DNA of 64,000 nt from contig JANUBW010000001.1 in the NCBI GenBank assembly GCA_024809215.1, positions 620,001-684,000 of the forward strand, given 5' to 3'. The DNA is from Niastella sp. OAS944 (lineage in GTDB: Bacteria > Bacteroidota > Bacteroidia > Chitinophagales > Chitinophagaceae). Below are positions 49,960 to 58,710 of this stretch, one piece after another; the first letter of the stretch is position 1, and every line of letters begins with the position of its first letter. Under the pieces are notes generated by a model. That model had not been told where the DNA came from, did no database searches, and saw only the letters and a program-made list of their open reading frames with translations. Position numbers and translations under genes: made by a program.

Positions 49960-50526
49960 CTAGAAGATGAAGAAGAATGAAGACACATTGCCAAGGTTAC
50001 TACGCATGATCTTCAATGCTTTGGAAAGATGTGCCTCTGCTGTTCGGGTAGAAATATTCATTTGTTCGGCAATCTGTTGTATTGGCTGGTCGAGCAATTT
50101 ATTGTTGATAAATACCATGCGGCATTTTTCGGGCAGGCGCGCCGACAGTTTGGCCACCATATCGAACAGTAGTTTATGGTCAATCGTTTGAGAAGCTTCT
50201 TCGCTCAATAATTGCGAGGGTGCTGCGGCATCGGTATGTTTAACGGGATATTTCTTTTCCCGGGCAATATGGCGATATACCGTATACCTGATCATGGCTG
50301 CCAGGTATATGCCGGGCGAGTGAATGGTAAGTATTGCTCTTTTTTCCCAAAGGGTAAGGAACACTTCCTGCACTATTTCTTCTGCCGTTTGCGATGATTG
50401 TAAATGCTTATATGCCAGAAAATAAAGCGGCTTCCAGTAGGTGCTGTACAATGCGGTAAAAGCCGATTCGTCGCCCTGTTTTAGCCGAACCAGAAGTTCC
50501 TGTTCATTGTATATTACTGCTGCCAC
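49960..50526 (-). CDS. ECF RNA polymerase sigma-70 factor
   Basis: 188 residues starting at GTG 50526; no ATG is placed better. Region 2 (about 15-80: ESAFTALYSTYWKPLYFLAY, EEIVQEVFLTLWEKRA) and region 4 (about 115-170: LPEKCRMVFINNKLLDQPIQ, IAEQMNISTRTAEAHLSKAL) are intact. It heads the locus sigma-FecR-SusC-SusD-lipoprotein-glycosidase-phosphoesterase on the minus strand, which it should activate when the receptor binds its glycan. Confidence 0.94.
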   Translation of the reverse strand: MAAVIYNEQELLVRLKQGDESAFTALYSTYWKPLYFLAYKHLQSSQTAEEIVQEVFLTLWEKRAILTIHSPGIYLAAMIRYTVYRHIAREKKYPVKHTDAAAPSQLLSEEASQTIDHKLLFDMVAKLSARLPEKCRMVFINNKLLDQPIQQIAEQMNISTRTAEAHLSKALKIMRSNLGNVSSFFFIF

Positions 50527-50660
50527 GGAATGAAAGATAATACCTTATTTGTGATCGTAACGAATATTAATAAAGGTACAAAATTCAATTATTTTGGCCG
50601 GAAGAGAATAGTGCGAAGCAGTTGGTAACAAAAATATAAGGTTAGGCTATAATATTTATA

Positions 50661-50684
50661 AGGAGGCTTTTTAATGAGCCTCCT
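50661..50684 (-). terminator. Possible terminator after the YkvA gene
   Basis: Stem AGGAGGCT (50661-50668) with AGCCTCCT (50677-50684), loop TTTTAATG, 16 bases beyond the stop of the leftward YkvA-type gene. Downstream on the minus strand the sequence is AT-rich but has no clean T-run. Confidence 0.5.
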
Positions 50685-50699
50685 GTTTAGCTAAAGGGT

Positions 50700-51035
50700 T
50701 TAACCCAGAAATTTGGTTGCAGACTCTGCTGCTCTTTTTCTGATATCATCGGTAACATAACGGCCTATTGAAGTAATGGCTATACCCATTGTTGCTATGT
50801 CATCAAGAAGTCCGGCACCGGGAATAAAATCAGGTACCGCATCAACCGGCAGTATAAAATAACCCAGGGCGGCTATTGCAACTCCTTTTGCCCAGGTTGG
50901 CGTTTCTTCTGCTTTAAAAGAATAGTATAATTCAAAGGCAGGTTGCAATACTTTAGCGCCGGCTTTCTTAGCGTGCTTTTTTACCTTTGCCCAAAAGTCA
51001 TTTTCGTTGTAGTGGCTGCTGTAATCTTGATTCAT
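50700..51035 (-). CDS. YkvA/DUF1232 family membrane protein
   Basis: The frame extends upstream, but ATG 51035 (MNQDYSSHYNEN) gives the normal family start and about 111 residues. The DUF1232 core is present at about 55-105: TPTWAKGVAIAALGYFILP, VDAVPDFIPGAGLLDDIA. This family is membrane-associated and of unknown role, often near transport or stress genes. Single gene with a possible terminator. Confidence 0.9.
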   Translation of the reverse strand: MNQDYSSHYNENDFWAKVKKHAKKAGAKVLQPAFELYYSFKAEETPTWAKGVAIAALGYFILPVDAVPDFIPGAGLLDDIATMGIAITSIGRYVTDDIRKRAAESATKFLG

Positions 51036-51321
51036 AGCGTAAAAGTTTAGGATTGTTTTTCTTTCGCTAATATGTAGATGCCAGATGCTTTTTATTACAT
51101 CCTTTTGAAAAAATAAAAAAGCAGCAAAAATTAACAATTCCGGTGTAGGCCAAACGCTGAAAAACAAACCCGATATAATACATTGATTATTAACATTATT
51201 TATACACCAACCAGGCGCAGATTACCATTAAACCAGATGCGGCATTTTATCCAGATAAAAGAACACCTTTTTAAAGTTCATCTTTTTTTGTAATCTCGAA
51301 ACCGAACACTACAAAACCCCA

Positions 51322-52410
51322 ATGAACCCAACCAACCATACGAAAATAAAATTCAAAAAAAATGCATCGTCTTTTTACCCGGAACTAAAAAAAGAAGTTG
51401 CAGAATTGTTGAACCCAACCATCCTGAGCAGAGCAAGAAATGAAATGCTGATCAAATTTGCAGGTTACTCCCTGCTGTATATTGCGCTCTATATTTGCAT
51501 ATACATACCCTTTGTTGGTGCGAATATATATCTACTTATATCCAGCTATGTTTTATTTGGATTGACAGGAATCTTACTTGCCTTTAATTGCGCGCACGAT
51601 TGCGTTCATAACACGTTCAGTAAAAACAAAAGGGTAAATAAAATAGTTTTCTACTGTGTATTCAATTCACAAGGTGTAAACTCGCGGTTGTGGCACAAAA
51701 GGCATATAGCTTCGCACCATATATTCCCAAACGTTGATGGTTGCGATGCAGATATTGACGACAACCCGTTTATGCGCCTGTCGCCACATCATAAATTAAG
51801 AAAATACCAGCAATACCAACACATTTATGCAGTATTCCTGTACCTGGTATATACGCTTCACTGGATCTTTGTAAAAGACTTTATTTATTTGGGTAAGAAG
51901 AATTTGGCGAACCTTAAAGATCAAACGCATTCGTTGGCATTTATTGCTGAGCTTATCATTTTGAAATTACTTTATCTAACGTTTCTCATTGTACTGCCTG
52001 CCCTATTTACGACTGCAACCTTTCAACAAATAATGATCGCATTTATTGCCATGCACTTTATCATCTCCCTGTTCTTTGTATTAACGTTGATCATTTCCCA
52101 TTTATGCCTTGAAACAGAATTTCCGGAAGTGAATGAGAACGGGGAACTACCTTATAATTACTACGAACATCAATTGGCGGTATCATTAGATTATCATCCT
52201 GAAAGTAAGTTGGCCAATTTTATTTTTGGCGGCTTTAATTCACATACCGCACACCACTTATTTCCTAATATGCAGCATACGTTATATACTCATATAACGC
52301 CTCTTATAAGGGAAAAAGCCATAAAACATAAATTACCCTATCATGAGAAAAGCATACCCAGGGCAATCAGATCGCATTTTGGATATTTGAAAAAACTGGG
52401 AGCAGGATGA
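51322..52410 (+). CDS. Membrane fatty acid desaturase
   Basis: Introduces double bonds into acyl chains using a di-iron centre in the inner membrane. 362 residues from ATG 51322. All three histidine boxes are present: HDCVH (92-96), HKRHIASHH (125-133) and HTAHH (about 311-315), with four membrane helices (about 47-65, 66-90, 205-225, 235-255). The box spacing fits the front-end or linoleoyl-CoA desaturase group. Single gene; the next gene is 59 bases downstream on the same strand. Confidence 0.93.
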   Translation: MNPTNHTKIKFKKNASSFYPELKKEVAELLNPTILSRARNEMLIKFAGYSLLYIALYICIYIPFVGANIYLLISSYVLFGLTGILLAFNCAHDCVHNTFSKNKRVNKIVFYCVFNSQGVNSRLWHKRHIASHHIFPNVDGCDADIDDNPFMRLSPHHKLRKYQQYQHIYAVFLYLVYTLHWIFVKDFIYLGKKNLANLKDQTHSLAFIAELIILKLLYLTFLIVLPALFTTATFQQIMIAFIAMHFIISLFFVLTLIISHLCLETEFPEVNENGELPYNYYEHQLAVSLDYHPESKLANFIFGGFNSHTAHHLFPNMQHTLYTHITPLIREKAIKHKLPYHEKSIPRAIRSHFGYLKKLGAG

Positions 52411-52469
52411 GATCCCCGGAATGCATAGTTTATCCTCTTCTTTAAATATTTTTTAAATTTTCCATTATT

Positions 52470-53063
52470 ATGAAATATATACTGACACTTCTGTTTCCTT
52501 TATTCGCGGCATTAACTTCTTATGAACAAGTAATAACTTATGACGACTTTAAATCAGTTATTCCGTTCTTACAAAAAGAAGACTTCAAAGGTGCTTTTGA
52601 AAAGACAAGTCAGCTATTAAGCTCAACTCAAAATGATAGTTCTGATTTACGGGGTATTGTTACCTACATGAATATATTTTCAGCAGCGGGAATGGTGTCA
52701 CTTGATCAAATGACACATGCTGACCTCCTGAAAAATGCCAACAAGTTTGTTGGACAAAGGCTTGTTATGTCTGCGCACCCTTGTATTGATAGTTCGTCTA
52801 AAGGGTATAACTCTTTACAATTTGTAACAAACGACGGACAGTTGCAAGGCATGACAATAACCGCTAACAACCAAAAGACAAATATTCTTTGCTTTGAGTA
52901 TTTCAAATATTCCGACCCAATAAACCCGTCAGCGCTTATTGGTAAAAACGTGCGGTGTGGTGGAACGTTATCATCAGTTGAAGTGAATCCAAACAATTCT
53001 AAAGTATGGATCTCGAGACTTCATGTGAACAATGCATTTGCAAGAGAAATGACACCGAGATAA
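52470..53063 (+). CDS. Secreted hypothetical protein, 197 residues
   Basis: Starts at ATG 52470 with a signal peptide (KYILTLLFPLFAALTSYEQ). Mature part is mixed alpha/beta with DFKGAFEKTSQLLSST, NKFVGQRLVMSAHPC and PSALIGKNVRCGGTLSSVE, containing three Cys (HPCID, ILCFEY, VRCGG). Probably periplasmic. No family recognised. It is in line with the desaturase gene and convergent with the HxlR regulator. Confidence 0.6.
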   Translation: MKYILTLLFPLFAALTSYEQVITYDDFKSVIPFLQKEDFKGAFEKTSQLLSSTQNDSSDLRGIVTYMNIFSAAGMVSLDQMTHADLLKNANKFVGQRLVMSAHPCIDSSSKGYNSLQFVTNDGQLQGMTITANNQKTNILCFEYFKYSDPINPSALIGKNVRCGGTLSSVEVNPNNSKVWISRLHVNNAFAREMTPR

Positions 53064-53083
53064 CTTTTCAGCCAACAGGTGTA

Positions 53084-53482
53084 TTACGACAAAGTAATAG
53101 CAACCATTTCCTGAATAGATAACACATTTTTTATATTGGTTAAACCCCAATCCTGTAAATGCTCTAAAAGCGGTAATAAAGAAACGCCTTTCTCCGACAA
53201 ACTATATTCTACCCGTTGGTTTTTCCTATCGCATTGACAACGTACAATCAATGCGTCATTCTCCAGTTCTTTCAGATGTTCTGAAAGCATTTTCCTGCTT
53301 ATGTTTGGAATGATGCGGTACAGTTCATTGTAGCGCATTGATCTCTTTGACAAATAGCAAATTATACAGGGCTTCCACTTGGTAGCAAAAAGTTTCAAAG
53401 TGGCAATCACCGAGCATTGGTGCAGCGGGATCTCGCTTGTTGACTTTTTAGCCGGTAACCTTTTCGTTACTTGTTGTTTCAT
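53084..53482 (-). CDS. HxlR-family transcriptional regulator
   Basis: 132 residues from ATG 53482: a single MarR-like winged helix with the family motif CSVIATLKLFATKWKPCIIC, then RYNELYRIIPNISRKMLSEH and LIVRCQCDRKNQRVEYSLSE. HxlR proteins respond to electrophiles or thiol stress, and the Cys residues here (QCSV, KPCIIC, RCQC) are possible sensors. It is divergent from the DUF3291/ketopantoate-reductase-like pair 44 bases away, its most likely targets. Confidence 0.92.
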   Translation of the reverse strand: MKQQVTKRLPAKKSTSEIPLHQCSVIATLKLFATKWKPCIICYLSKRSMRYNELYRIIPNISRKMLSEHLKELENDALIVRCQCDRKNQRVEYSLSEKGVSLLPLLEHLQDWGLTNIKNVLSIQEMVAITLS

Positions 53483-53526
53483 GCTTTTGCTTCAGTTATT
53501 TTCGTACCCTAAATTAAAACAGTAAA

Positions 53527-53996
53527 ATGGAATTTCATTTAGCACAGGTAAATATTGGCAAAATACTGGGTCCTATCGACAGCCCTGTAATGGCCGAATT
53601 TGTAGCCAATTTAGATCGTATCAATGCACTGGCCGAAAACAGCGAGGGATTTGTATGGCGACTCAAAGACGACAGCAACAATGCCACATCGATAAAGGTG
53701 TACGACGATGACATGATTATTGTGAATATGTCGGTTGGAAAAATACTGAGGCCTTGTTTCAGTATGTTTATCAGAGTGCACATGTTGAAATTTTTAAAAG
53801 GCGCAAAGAATGGTTCGAGAAAATGCCCGAAATGCATATGGTATTATGGTATGTTGCTGCAGGTCATAAGCCTTCGGTGAATGAGGCTATTGAAAAACTG
53901 AATTACCTGCGTAAGAACGGCGAAACACCATTGGCATTTACTTTCAAAAAAAGATTTACCGCTGAAGAAGCCGTATCTTACCAGGCAATAAGCTAA
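53527..53996 (+). pseudogene. DUF3291 family gene broken by a one-base deletion
   Basis: From ATG 53527 the frame matches DUF3291 (FHLAQVNIGKILGPIDSP, EGFVWRLKDDSNNATSI, IIVNMSV) up to about 53736, then goes out of frame and stops at 53880. In the next frame the rest of the family follows (FQYVYQSAHVEIFKRRKEWF, MHMVLWYVAAGHKPSVNEA, LAFTFKKRF) to 53996. Adding one T in TCGGTTGGAAA (53731-53741) restores SVWKNTEALFQYVYQ. Either a true frameshift mutation or a sequencing error. It is followed 12 bases later by the reductase gene, so it was part of an operon. Confidence 0.9.
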
Positions 53997-54008
53997 AACA
54001 GTGCCTTT

Positions 54009-54908
54009 ATGCCATCTATAACAATAATAGGACCCGGATCAATTGGCGGAACAGTTGCAGCCTGGCTTGCCCAGGATAAGGTTAATACAGTAAGTATTTG
54101 CACAAGAACAACCTTTACTGAGTTAACTGTAGATACCCCCTATGGTTCGATTATTGTAAAGCCTGAAATTTTCACTTCGCCGGAGCAGGTTCGGGTAGCC
54201 GACTGGGTGCTTATTGCCACCAAAGCTTATGACGTTGAGCCAACAGCAAAATGGCTACAGCGGCTTGTAGGGCCACACACTGTTGTTGCCATATTGCAGA
54301 ATGGCGTAGAGCATGTAGAGCGATTTATGCCGTATGTACCTAAAGAGCAATTACTACCGGTTATAGTAAGCCTTTCTGCTCAAAGAAAAGCACCGGCACA
54401 CATCTGGCAAAGTAGTAATGGTGAAATTACAGTACCTGACACTAATAACGGAAAAGCATTTGTTAAGTTATTTCAACAAACGAAGCTGAATGTGCAAACA
54501 ACAGCCGATTTTTTATCTCATGCCTGGGATAAGCTTACGTTAAACTGCACAGGTGCCATACCCGCGATCACCCTGAAGCCGTTAAATTTACGTGAGCAGG
54601 AAGAATGGATAGACATTGTACGAGCGCTGATACGTGAATGTATTGCAGTAGCAAAAGCAGAAGGCGCTAACCTGGATGAAACGCTGGAAGAGAAACTAAT
54701 ATACAAATACGTGAACAACCCGTCAAATTCAATTAACTCCCTGCATGCAGATCGCATTGCAGGCCGGCCAATGGAAATAGATGCCAGAAACGGAGCAGTT
54801 GTACGGATAGGACAAAGACATGGGATATCTACCCCAATGAATCAATTTATAACCATCTTATTGAATATGGCGCAGCAGGTGCCGGGGACGATGGAAGCTT
54901 CATTCTGA
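54009..54908 (+). CDS. Ketopantoate reductase (PanE/ApbA)-like oxidoreductase
   Basis: 299 residues from ATG 54009. N-terminal Rossmann fold with GPGSIGG (about 8-14) for NADP(H), then WVLIATKAYDVEPTAKWL and AILQNGVEH, and a helical C-terminal domain with the family Lys block (HAWDKLTLNC) and NSINSLHADRIAGRPMEIDA. True panE or a paralogue of unknown substrate cannot be separated. Transcribed with the broken DUF3291 gene, under a divergent HxlR regulator; the setting suggests a detoxification role over pantothenate synthesis. Confidence 0.88.
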   Translation: MPSITIIGPGSIGGTVAAWLAQDKVNTVSICTRTTFTELTVDTPYGSIIVKPEIFTSPEQVRVADWVLIATKAYDVEPTAKWLQRLVGPHTVVAILQNGVEHVERFMPYVPKEQLLPVIVSLSAQRKAPAHIWQSSNGEITVPDTNNGKAFVKLFQQTKLNVQTTADFLSHAWDKLTLNCTGAIPAITLKPLNLREQEEWIDIVRALIRECIAVAKAEGANLDETLEEKLIYKYVNNPSNSINSLHADRIAGRPMEIDARNGAVVRIGQRHGISTPMNQFITILLNMAQQVPGTMEASF

Positions 54909-54966
54909 AACCCTTTCAACTGTTATTGCAACGGACATAAATTTCCCGAAACACTGGAGCATTTTT

Positions 54967-55767
54967 TTACCATTCTTTTTGGCAGTCCTTCATTACTTGT
55001 AAGGGTGTTAAACCGGCGTATGATTTAAACTCCCTAATGAAATGGGCCTGGTCATAATAACCGCATTCGTATCCAATATCTGTTAAAGAAGAGGAAGCTG
55101 CTCGAACTAACTGCAAACTTCTGGTAAATCTTTGTACAGAAAATAAACCATGGGGCGTTATGCCTACATAATCAAGAAATATTTTTTGAATGTAGCGTTC
55201 AGAGATTTGATACCTCGCCGCTAATTTTTGCAGATTAAAAGCGGAGCCTCCAGCCTGAATAGTTTTGCATAGTTGTTCAACAAGTCTTGCAGTATCAAGC
55301 TTCTTATTTGTATTCATCAAGCGCTGAATTAGAAATGCCTCAAGCAGTTTTATTTTTTGCTGCAATGATGGCTGCTCCATCAATTGATGATAAAACCCTG
55401 ATAAATTATCATTGAGTACATTATTTAAATCAGTTGAGTTATTGGTGAAGTCACCTGCAGGATTGGGAAGAAAAATTGAAGCGGCATGTGGGTAAAAACG
55501 AGTTATCAAAACGGTTGTTCCTGCTGAAATAGTTTCCGTGGTTGGAATATTTAAATGACCCAGTATTTCAAGTTTCGGCATTTTTGATATGCGATTGCCA
55601 AGATGAATAGTTGCACTGCCTTCAGAAATATTTATGGCAAACTCCATGAACCCTGATGGAAACAATACAACATTTGATAAACTTTTAGATGCATATAACA
55701 CCCAATAGTGTTTTATGTATGGTTTTAAGACATCAGAAGGGTAAAATATTTGAGGTGCCATTACCAT
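54967..55767 (-). CDS. AraC-family transcriptional regulator
   Basis: 266 residues from ATG 55767. An N-terminal DUF6597-like sensor (FYPSDVLKPYIKHYWVLYAS, VLFPSGFMEFAINISEG) is followed by an AraC DNA-binding domain (about 170-262: LQKLAARYQISERYIQKIF, LVRAASSSLTDIGYECGYYD, QAHFIREFKSYAGLTP). It is divergent from the SnoaL-like lipoprotein gene at 55835, 67 bases away, a likely target. Confidence 0.92.
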   Translation of the reverse strand: MVMAPQIFYPSDVLKPYIKHYWVLYASKSLSNVVLFPSGFMEFAINISEGSATIHLGNRISKMPKLEILGHLNIPTTETISAGTTVLITRFYPHAASIFLPNPAGDFTNNSTDLNNVLNDNLSGFYHQLMEQPSLQQKIKLLEAFLIQRLMNTNKKLDTARLVEQLCKTIQAGGSAFNLQKLAARYQISERYIQKIFLDYVGITPHGLFSVQRFTRSLQLVRAASSSLTDIGYECGYYDQAHFIREFKSYAGLTPLQVMKDCQKEW

Positions 55768-55834
55768 TCCGGTTCGTTTTTGTACAATTTTAATAGTTCA
55801 AAATATATGTACTTCGTTTACCCACGTTAAAATC

Positions 55835-56329
55835 ATGAATATGAAACTGAAATTTAATTTAAAAATATCGACTGCATTGATGTTTTTAATGGCTTTTTAT
55901 ATGGGCTGCGCTAAACCCAAGATCAACGGCATGAAAAGTTCACTGGAAGACGCAAAAGCCTCTATAGCCGCCAGTAATGCCATTTACTTTTCTTCGTTTG
56001 AGAAAAACGATTCCGTCATTTTTCTTGACCGCTACACAGATGATGCGTGCCTTATGGGAGGGAATACACCTAAAATGTGTGGCAAAGAAAAGATCGCAGC
56101 GTTTTTCCGCTCCGGGTATAACAATGGATTAAGAAGCGGCGATTTTATTACCCTGGCAGTATATGGTTTAGGAGATGAATACGTTGTGGAAGAAGGAACA
56201 GGTCGTACTTATTTTGCAGATGGTAAACTTAAAAGTGAAGGTAAACATCTTGTCTTATGGAAGAAGACAGCAAAAGGGTGGAAAATGTTCAGAGATTCTT
56301 TTAGCGGCGATAAGCCACCTGCAAAATGA
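55835..56329 (+). CDS. Lipoprotein with SnoaL/DUF4440-like NTF2 fold
   Basis: 164 residues from ATG 55835. Lipobox-like FYMGCAK (Cys about 25). The mature part has the NTF2 pattern: IAASNAIYFSSFEKNDSVIF, DACLMGGNTPKMCGKEKIA, VVEEGTGRTYFADGK and HLVLWKKTAKGWKMFRD. Such domains bind small ligands or act as enzymes with few fixed residues. Divergent from the AraC regulator, which may control it. Confidence 0.8.
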   Translation: MNMKLKFNLKISTALMFLMAFYMGCAKPKINGMKSSLEDAKASIAASNAIYFSSFEKNDSVIFLDRYTDDACLMGGNTPKMCGKEKIAAFFRSGYNNGLRSGDFITLAVYGLGDEYVVEEGTGRTYFADGKLKSEGKHLVLWKKTAKGWKMFRDSFSGDKPPAK

Positions 56330-56460
56330 GCGATTCCATGGATGACGCCTTCAGAAATGTATTCAAAAAAAAGGCTATATCAAATAATAACTTACAAAAA
56401 ACGTTTTCTACTGAAAGTAGCGTATCATAGAAGCGGTAATTTTTTTGAACATCCATCCAA

Positions 56461-56583
56461 ATGAAGAGAAAACTTAAAAAGGCCCTGTATATAGCTCTTA
56501 CAATTCTGTTTAAACAGCAATTGATAAAAACCATCATTAATATTGCATTTGCATTACCGTTAGCTAAACAAAACAAACTGTGA
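56461..56583 (+). CDS. Possible 40-residue small membrane-like protein overlapping the next gene
   Basis: ATG 56461 to TGA 56583, 40 residues: basic start (MKRKLKKALYIAL) and a hydrophobic middle (TIINIAFALPLA). Its stop overlaps the GTG of the next gene as GTGA, a layout seen with translational coupling. It is short and the DNA is very AT-rich, so it may be chance. Confidence 0.35.
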   Translation: MKRKLKKALYIALTILFKQQLIKTIINIAFALPLAKQNKL

Positions 56584-57371
56584 AAGTAAAATTTAAAAAT
56601 ATTTCAGATACCGAAGAAGACGATTTTTTCATTTCCGAACATTTAGTATTGGCATATGGCGTTTGGGATGATAAATCTAAAATATATCTAATTGCAGATA
56701 GAGAGCTGGAAATAATTGAGCCTTTTGACAAAAACCTTGAAATTACAGATACAGACCTAAGTGAATATGATAATTATCCTAAACTTAACTATGACAAAGA
56801 ATTTTATGTTCACAGAAATTTTCTACCGTTCGCTAAACAATTTGAAAGATATCATGATATTAAAATCGATAGTATTTGGATAAAATCGAAACTTCATAAT
56901 TTTTACCTTGAGAAAGAATATAAACTTACAAATCATTATGTAGAAACAGTATTAAATGAGAATTATAAACTTACCTTAATTAAAGGTTTTTTGACCTTTG
57001 CCAATCACTACATAAACAAAAACAATAAAGGAAGTTCTTATAGAAATCATTTCCACTTCGAAAAAACTTTAAACTTATCTGCAATTATTCCTGAAAATTT
57101 GAAAGATAACCAGCATTACAAATTTGAACAATTGGAAATTAGCAAATATGAGAACGAACTAATGACCTTTATAACCGAAAAATTGTATTACAATGAAGAG
57201 AAAGATATGGTTAAAGATAAAGATCTCATTCGTGACTTTTTTGAATTGATTGATAGCATCTTTATTGATAGTATTGAAGAACTTTACAGGATAAAAACAT
57301 TTTATGATGATAGGTTTGTTATAAAATACAACCAGAAATTTTACTTTTTGAATTATGATTGGACGAGCTAA
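56580..57371 (+). CDS. AT-rich orphan protein, 263 residues
   Basis: Starts at GTG 56580; an in-frame TAA at 56565 rules out an earlier start. The protein is rich in Lys, Asn, Tyr and Phe, mostly helical and acidic (DTDLSEYDNYPKLNYDKEF, KGFLTFANHYINKNNKGSSY, FFELIDSIFIDSIEELYRIK). No signal peptide, membrane helix or known motif. GC content is well below that of the surrounding housekeeping genes, consistent with recent transfer. It could be a defence or immunity protein, but nothing in the sequence proves it. Confidence 0.65.
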   Translation: MKVKFKNISDTEEDDFFISEHLVLAYGVWDDKSKIYLIADRELEIIEPFDKNLEITDTDLSEYDNYPKLNYDKEFYVHRNFLPFAKQFERYHDIKIDSIWIKSKLHNFYLEKEYKLTNHYVETVLNENYKLTLIKGFLTFANHYINKNNKGSSYRNHFHFEKTLNLSAIIPENLKDNQHYKFEQLEISKYENELMTFITEKLYYNEEKDMVKDKDLIRDFFELIDSIFIDSIEELYRIKTFYDDRFVIKYNQKFYFLNYDWTS

Positions 57372-57427
57372 CCGAAAGTTGCTAATTTGAGGGCAAATCA
57401 TAGACCAAATTAAACTCTGAACACCAA

Positions 57428-57876
57428 ATGACAATAGAGATTCGTAAGGCTGTTGAAACTGAAATTTCAATATTGCTAAGTTTTGAAAAAGGGATAATAG
57501 AAGCTGAAAGACCATTTGACAATACTTTAAAAGAAGGTGAAATTCACTAATCGAACTGATTAAAAATAAGAATGCCGAAGTATTAGTTGCAGTAATTGAT
57601 AATGAAATTGTGGGTTCAGGTTACGCAAAAATCCTAACAGCTAAGCCATATCAAAAGCACAGTGAATATGCGTATCTGGGTTTTATGTATGTAAAACCTG
57701 ATTTTCGCGGACAGGGAATAAATCAAAAAATTTTGCATGGACTTATTGATTGGGCAAAAAGTCAGAATTTAACAGAAGTACGATTGGAGGTTTATGACGA
57801 AAACAAAATAGCCAAAAACTCATATTTGAAAGCTGGTTTTAAACCCAATTTGTTAGAAATGCGAATAGAAATTTAA
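57428..57876 (+). pseudogene. GNAT acetyltransferase broken by a small deletion
   Basis: From ATG 57428 the frame gives a normal GNAT start (MTIEIRKAVETEISILLSF, RPFDNTLKEGEIH) and stops at 57548-57550. After a gap of a few missing bases the family continues in another frame: IELIKNKNAEVLVAVIDNE, GSGYAKILTAKPYQ, YLGFMYVKPDFRGQGINQKI, LEVYDENKIAKNSYLKAGF, ending at 57876. Homologues have a few residues between GEIH and the IEL block, so a deletion of a few bases (7 or 10) is likely. The enzyme cannot be made intact. Confidence 0.85.
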
Positions 57877-57947
57877 AGAGGGATTAGAAAAGGGCTGCGT
57901 CCGCTGAAGCCTGCCGGCAATTAGGGTACTCGAGAATTGCAGCGAGG

Positions 57948-57972
57948 CCCGCCTAGCTAAAGCTTCGGCGGG
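57948..57972. repeat. GC-rich inverted repeat
   Basis: CCCGCC (57948-57953) and GGCGGG (57967-57972) with inner AGCT/AGCT pairing form a compact hairpin within AT-rich DNA. Its strong base contrast with the surroundings suggests a short repetitive element of the type often seen in Bacteroidota intergenic DNA; no second copy was seen here except the smaller CCGCC-TTT-GGCGG at about 2822-2834. Confidence 0.6.
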
Positions 57973-58101
57973 CGAAGGCGGAAAGAGAGGTAATTCTACG
58001 AAGAAATAGATTAGTTGTAACGGATAACTGTAGCGTATAATAGAAAACATAATATTACCAAATTTAAACCTTTAAATTTGTCTTCAACTCATCAAATTCA
58101 A

Positions 58102-58554
58102 ATGCGACGACTATTAATAATCCTTTTATCCTTTGTGGCACTAAAAGCAAACTCCCAAAAGCGTACAATATTAAACCCCTATATTGAAATAGACACTTTT
58201 GTCATCAAACCGCGATTAGGTATACCATTTGGAACAATAGCTAAACTGGAAGCGGAGTTTTTTTCAGGTAACGATTTATACCTGAAATATTACACGGGCA
58301 TGACGCTTTTAAAAGTTAATTCAGTAAATGGCAAAACTATAAAAGACACCGTGATAATGACTTTCACCGATGAAACAAGAGGTTTGGAGGCATCTACGAG
58401 TGAAAAACTGACGATTATGGCTTACGAAACTGGAAGCTTTCAAGGTATACCTGATAATTATTTCGATTATCAGCCGTTGAGACAGGATCGTGGATTTGGA
58501 TTCCAACGTCACTTAATCGTTGTTTCTAATCTGACGAATAATTCAAACAAATAA
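58102..58554 (+). CDS. Secreted hypothetical protein, about 150 residues
   Basis: The frame opens at TTG 58078, but ATG 58102 gives a clean signal peptide (RRLLIILLSFVALKANSQ). The mature protein is beta-rich (YIEIDTFVIKPRLGIPFGTI, LYLKYYTGMTLLKVNSVNG, IMTFTDETRGLEASTSEKL). Probably periplasmic or outer-membrane-attached; no family recognised. A good terminator follows 18 bases after the stop. Confidence 0.65.
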   Translation: MRRLLIILLSFVALKANSQKRTILNPYIEIDTFVIKPRLGIPFGTIAKLEAEFFSGNDLYLKYYTGMTLLKVNSVNGKTIKDTVIMTFTDETRGLEASTSEKLTIMAYETGSFQGIPDNYFDYQPLRQDRGFGFQRHLIVVSNLTNNSNK

Positions 58555-58571
58555 CATAAGCCTCATAAAGC

Positions 58572-58600
58572 ACAAAGCCCCGTTTTCGGGGCTTTGTCTA
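58572..58600 (+). terminator. Rho-independent terminator
   Basis: Stem ACAAAGCCCC (58572-58581) with GGGGCTTTGT (58588-58597), loop GTTTTC, followed by CTATTTT. It ends the secreted-protein gene and insulates it from the IS66 element. Confidence 0.85.
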
Positions 58601-58634
58601 TTTTAGATGTAGTTAGATCATTCTTATCTTTTTT

Positions 58635-58654
58635 GTAAACGCCCGAGGAACTAC
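58635..58654 (+). repeat. IS66 left terminal inverted repeat
   Basis: Begins GTAAACGCCCGAGGAACTAC. Pairs with the right end at 61253-61272 with mismatches at positions 6, 7, 12 and 18. Confidence 0.8.
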
Positions 58655-58710
58655 CCATCCTAAAAGATTCTATTAAGGTATAGCTTTACGCTCTTTTAAA
58701 ATGGTTCAAT

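Noticed and set aside
56301-56576. Minus-strand frame of 91 codons
   Set aside because: Opposite strand of a rightward gene pair, no recognisable features.
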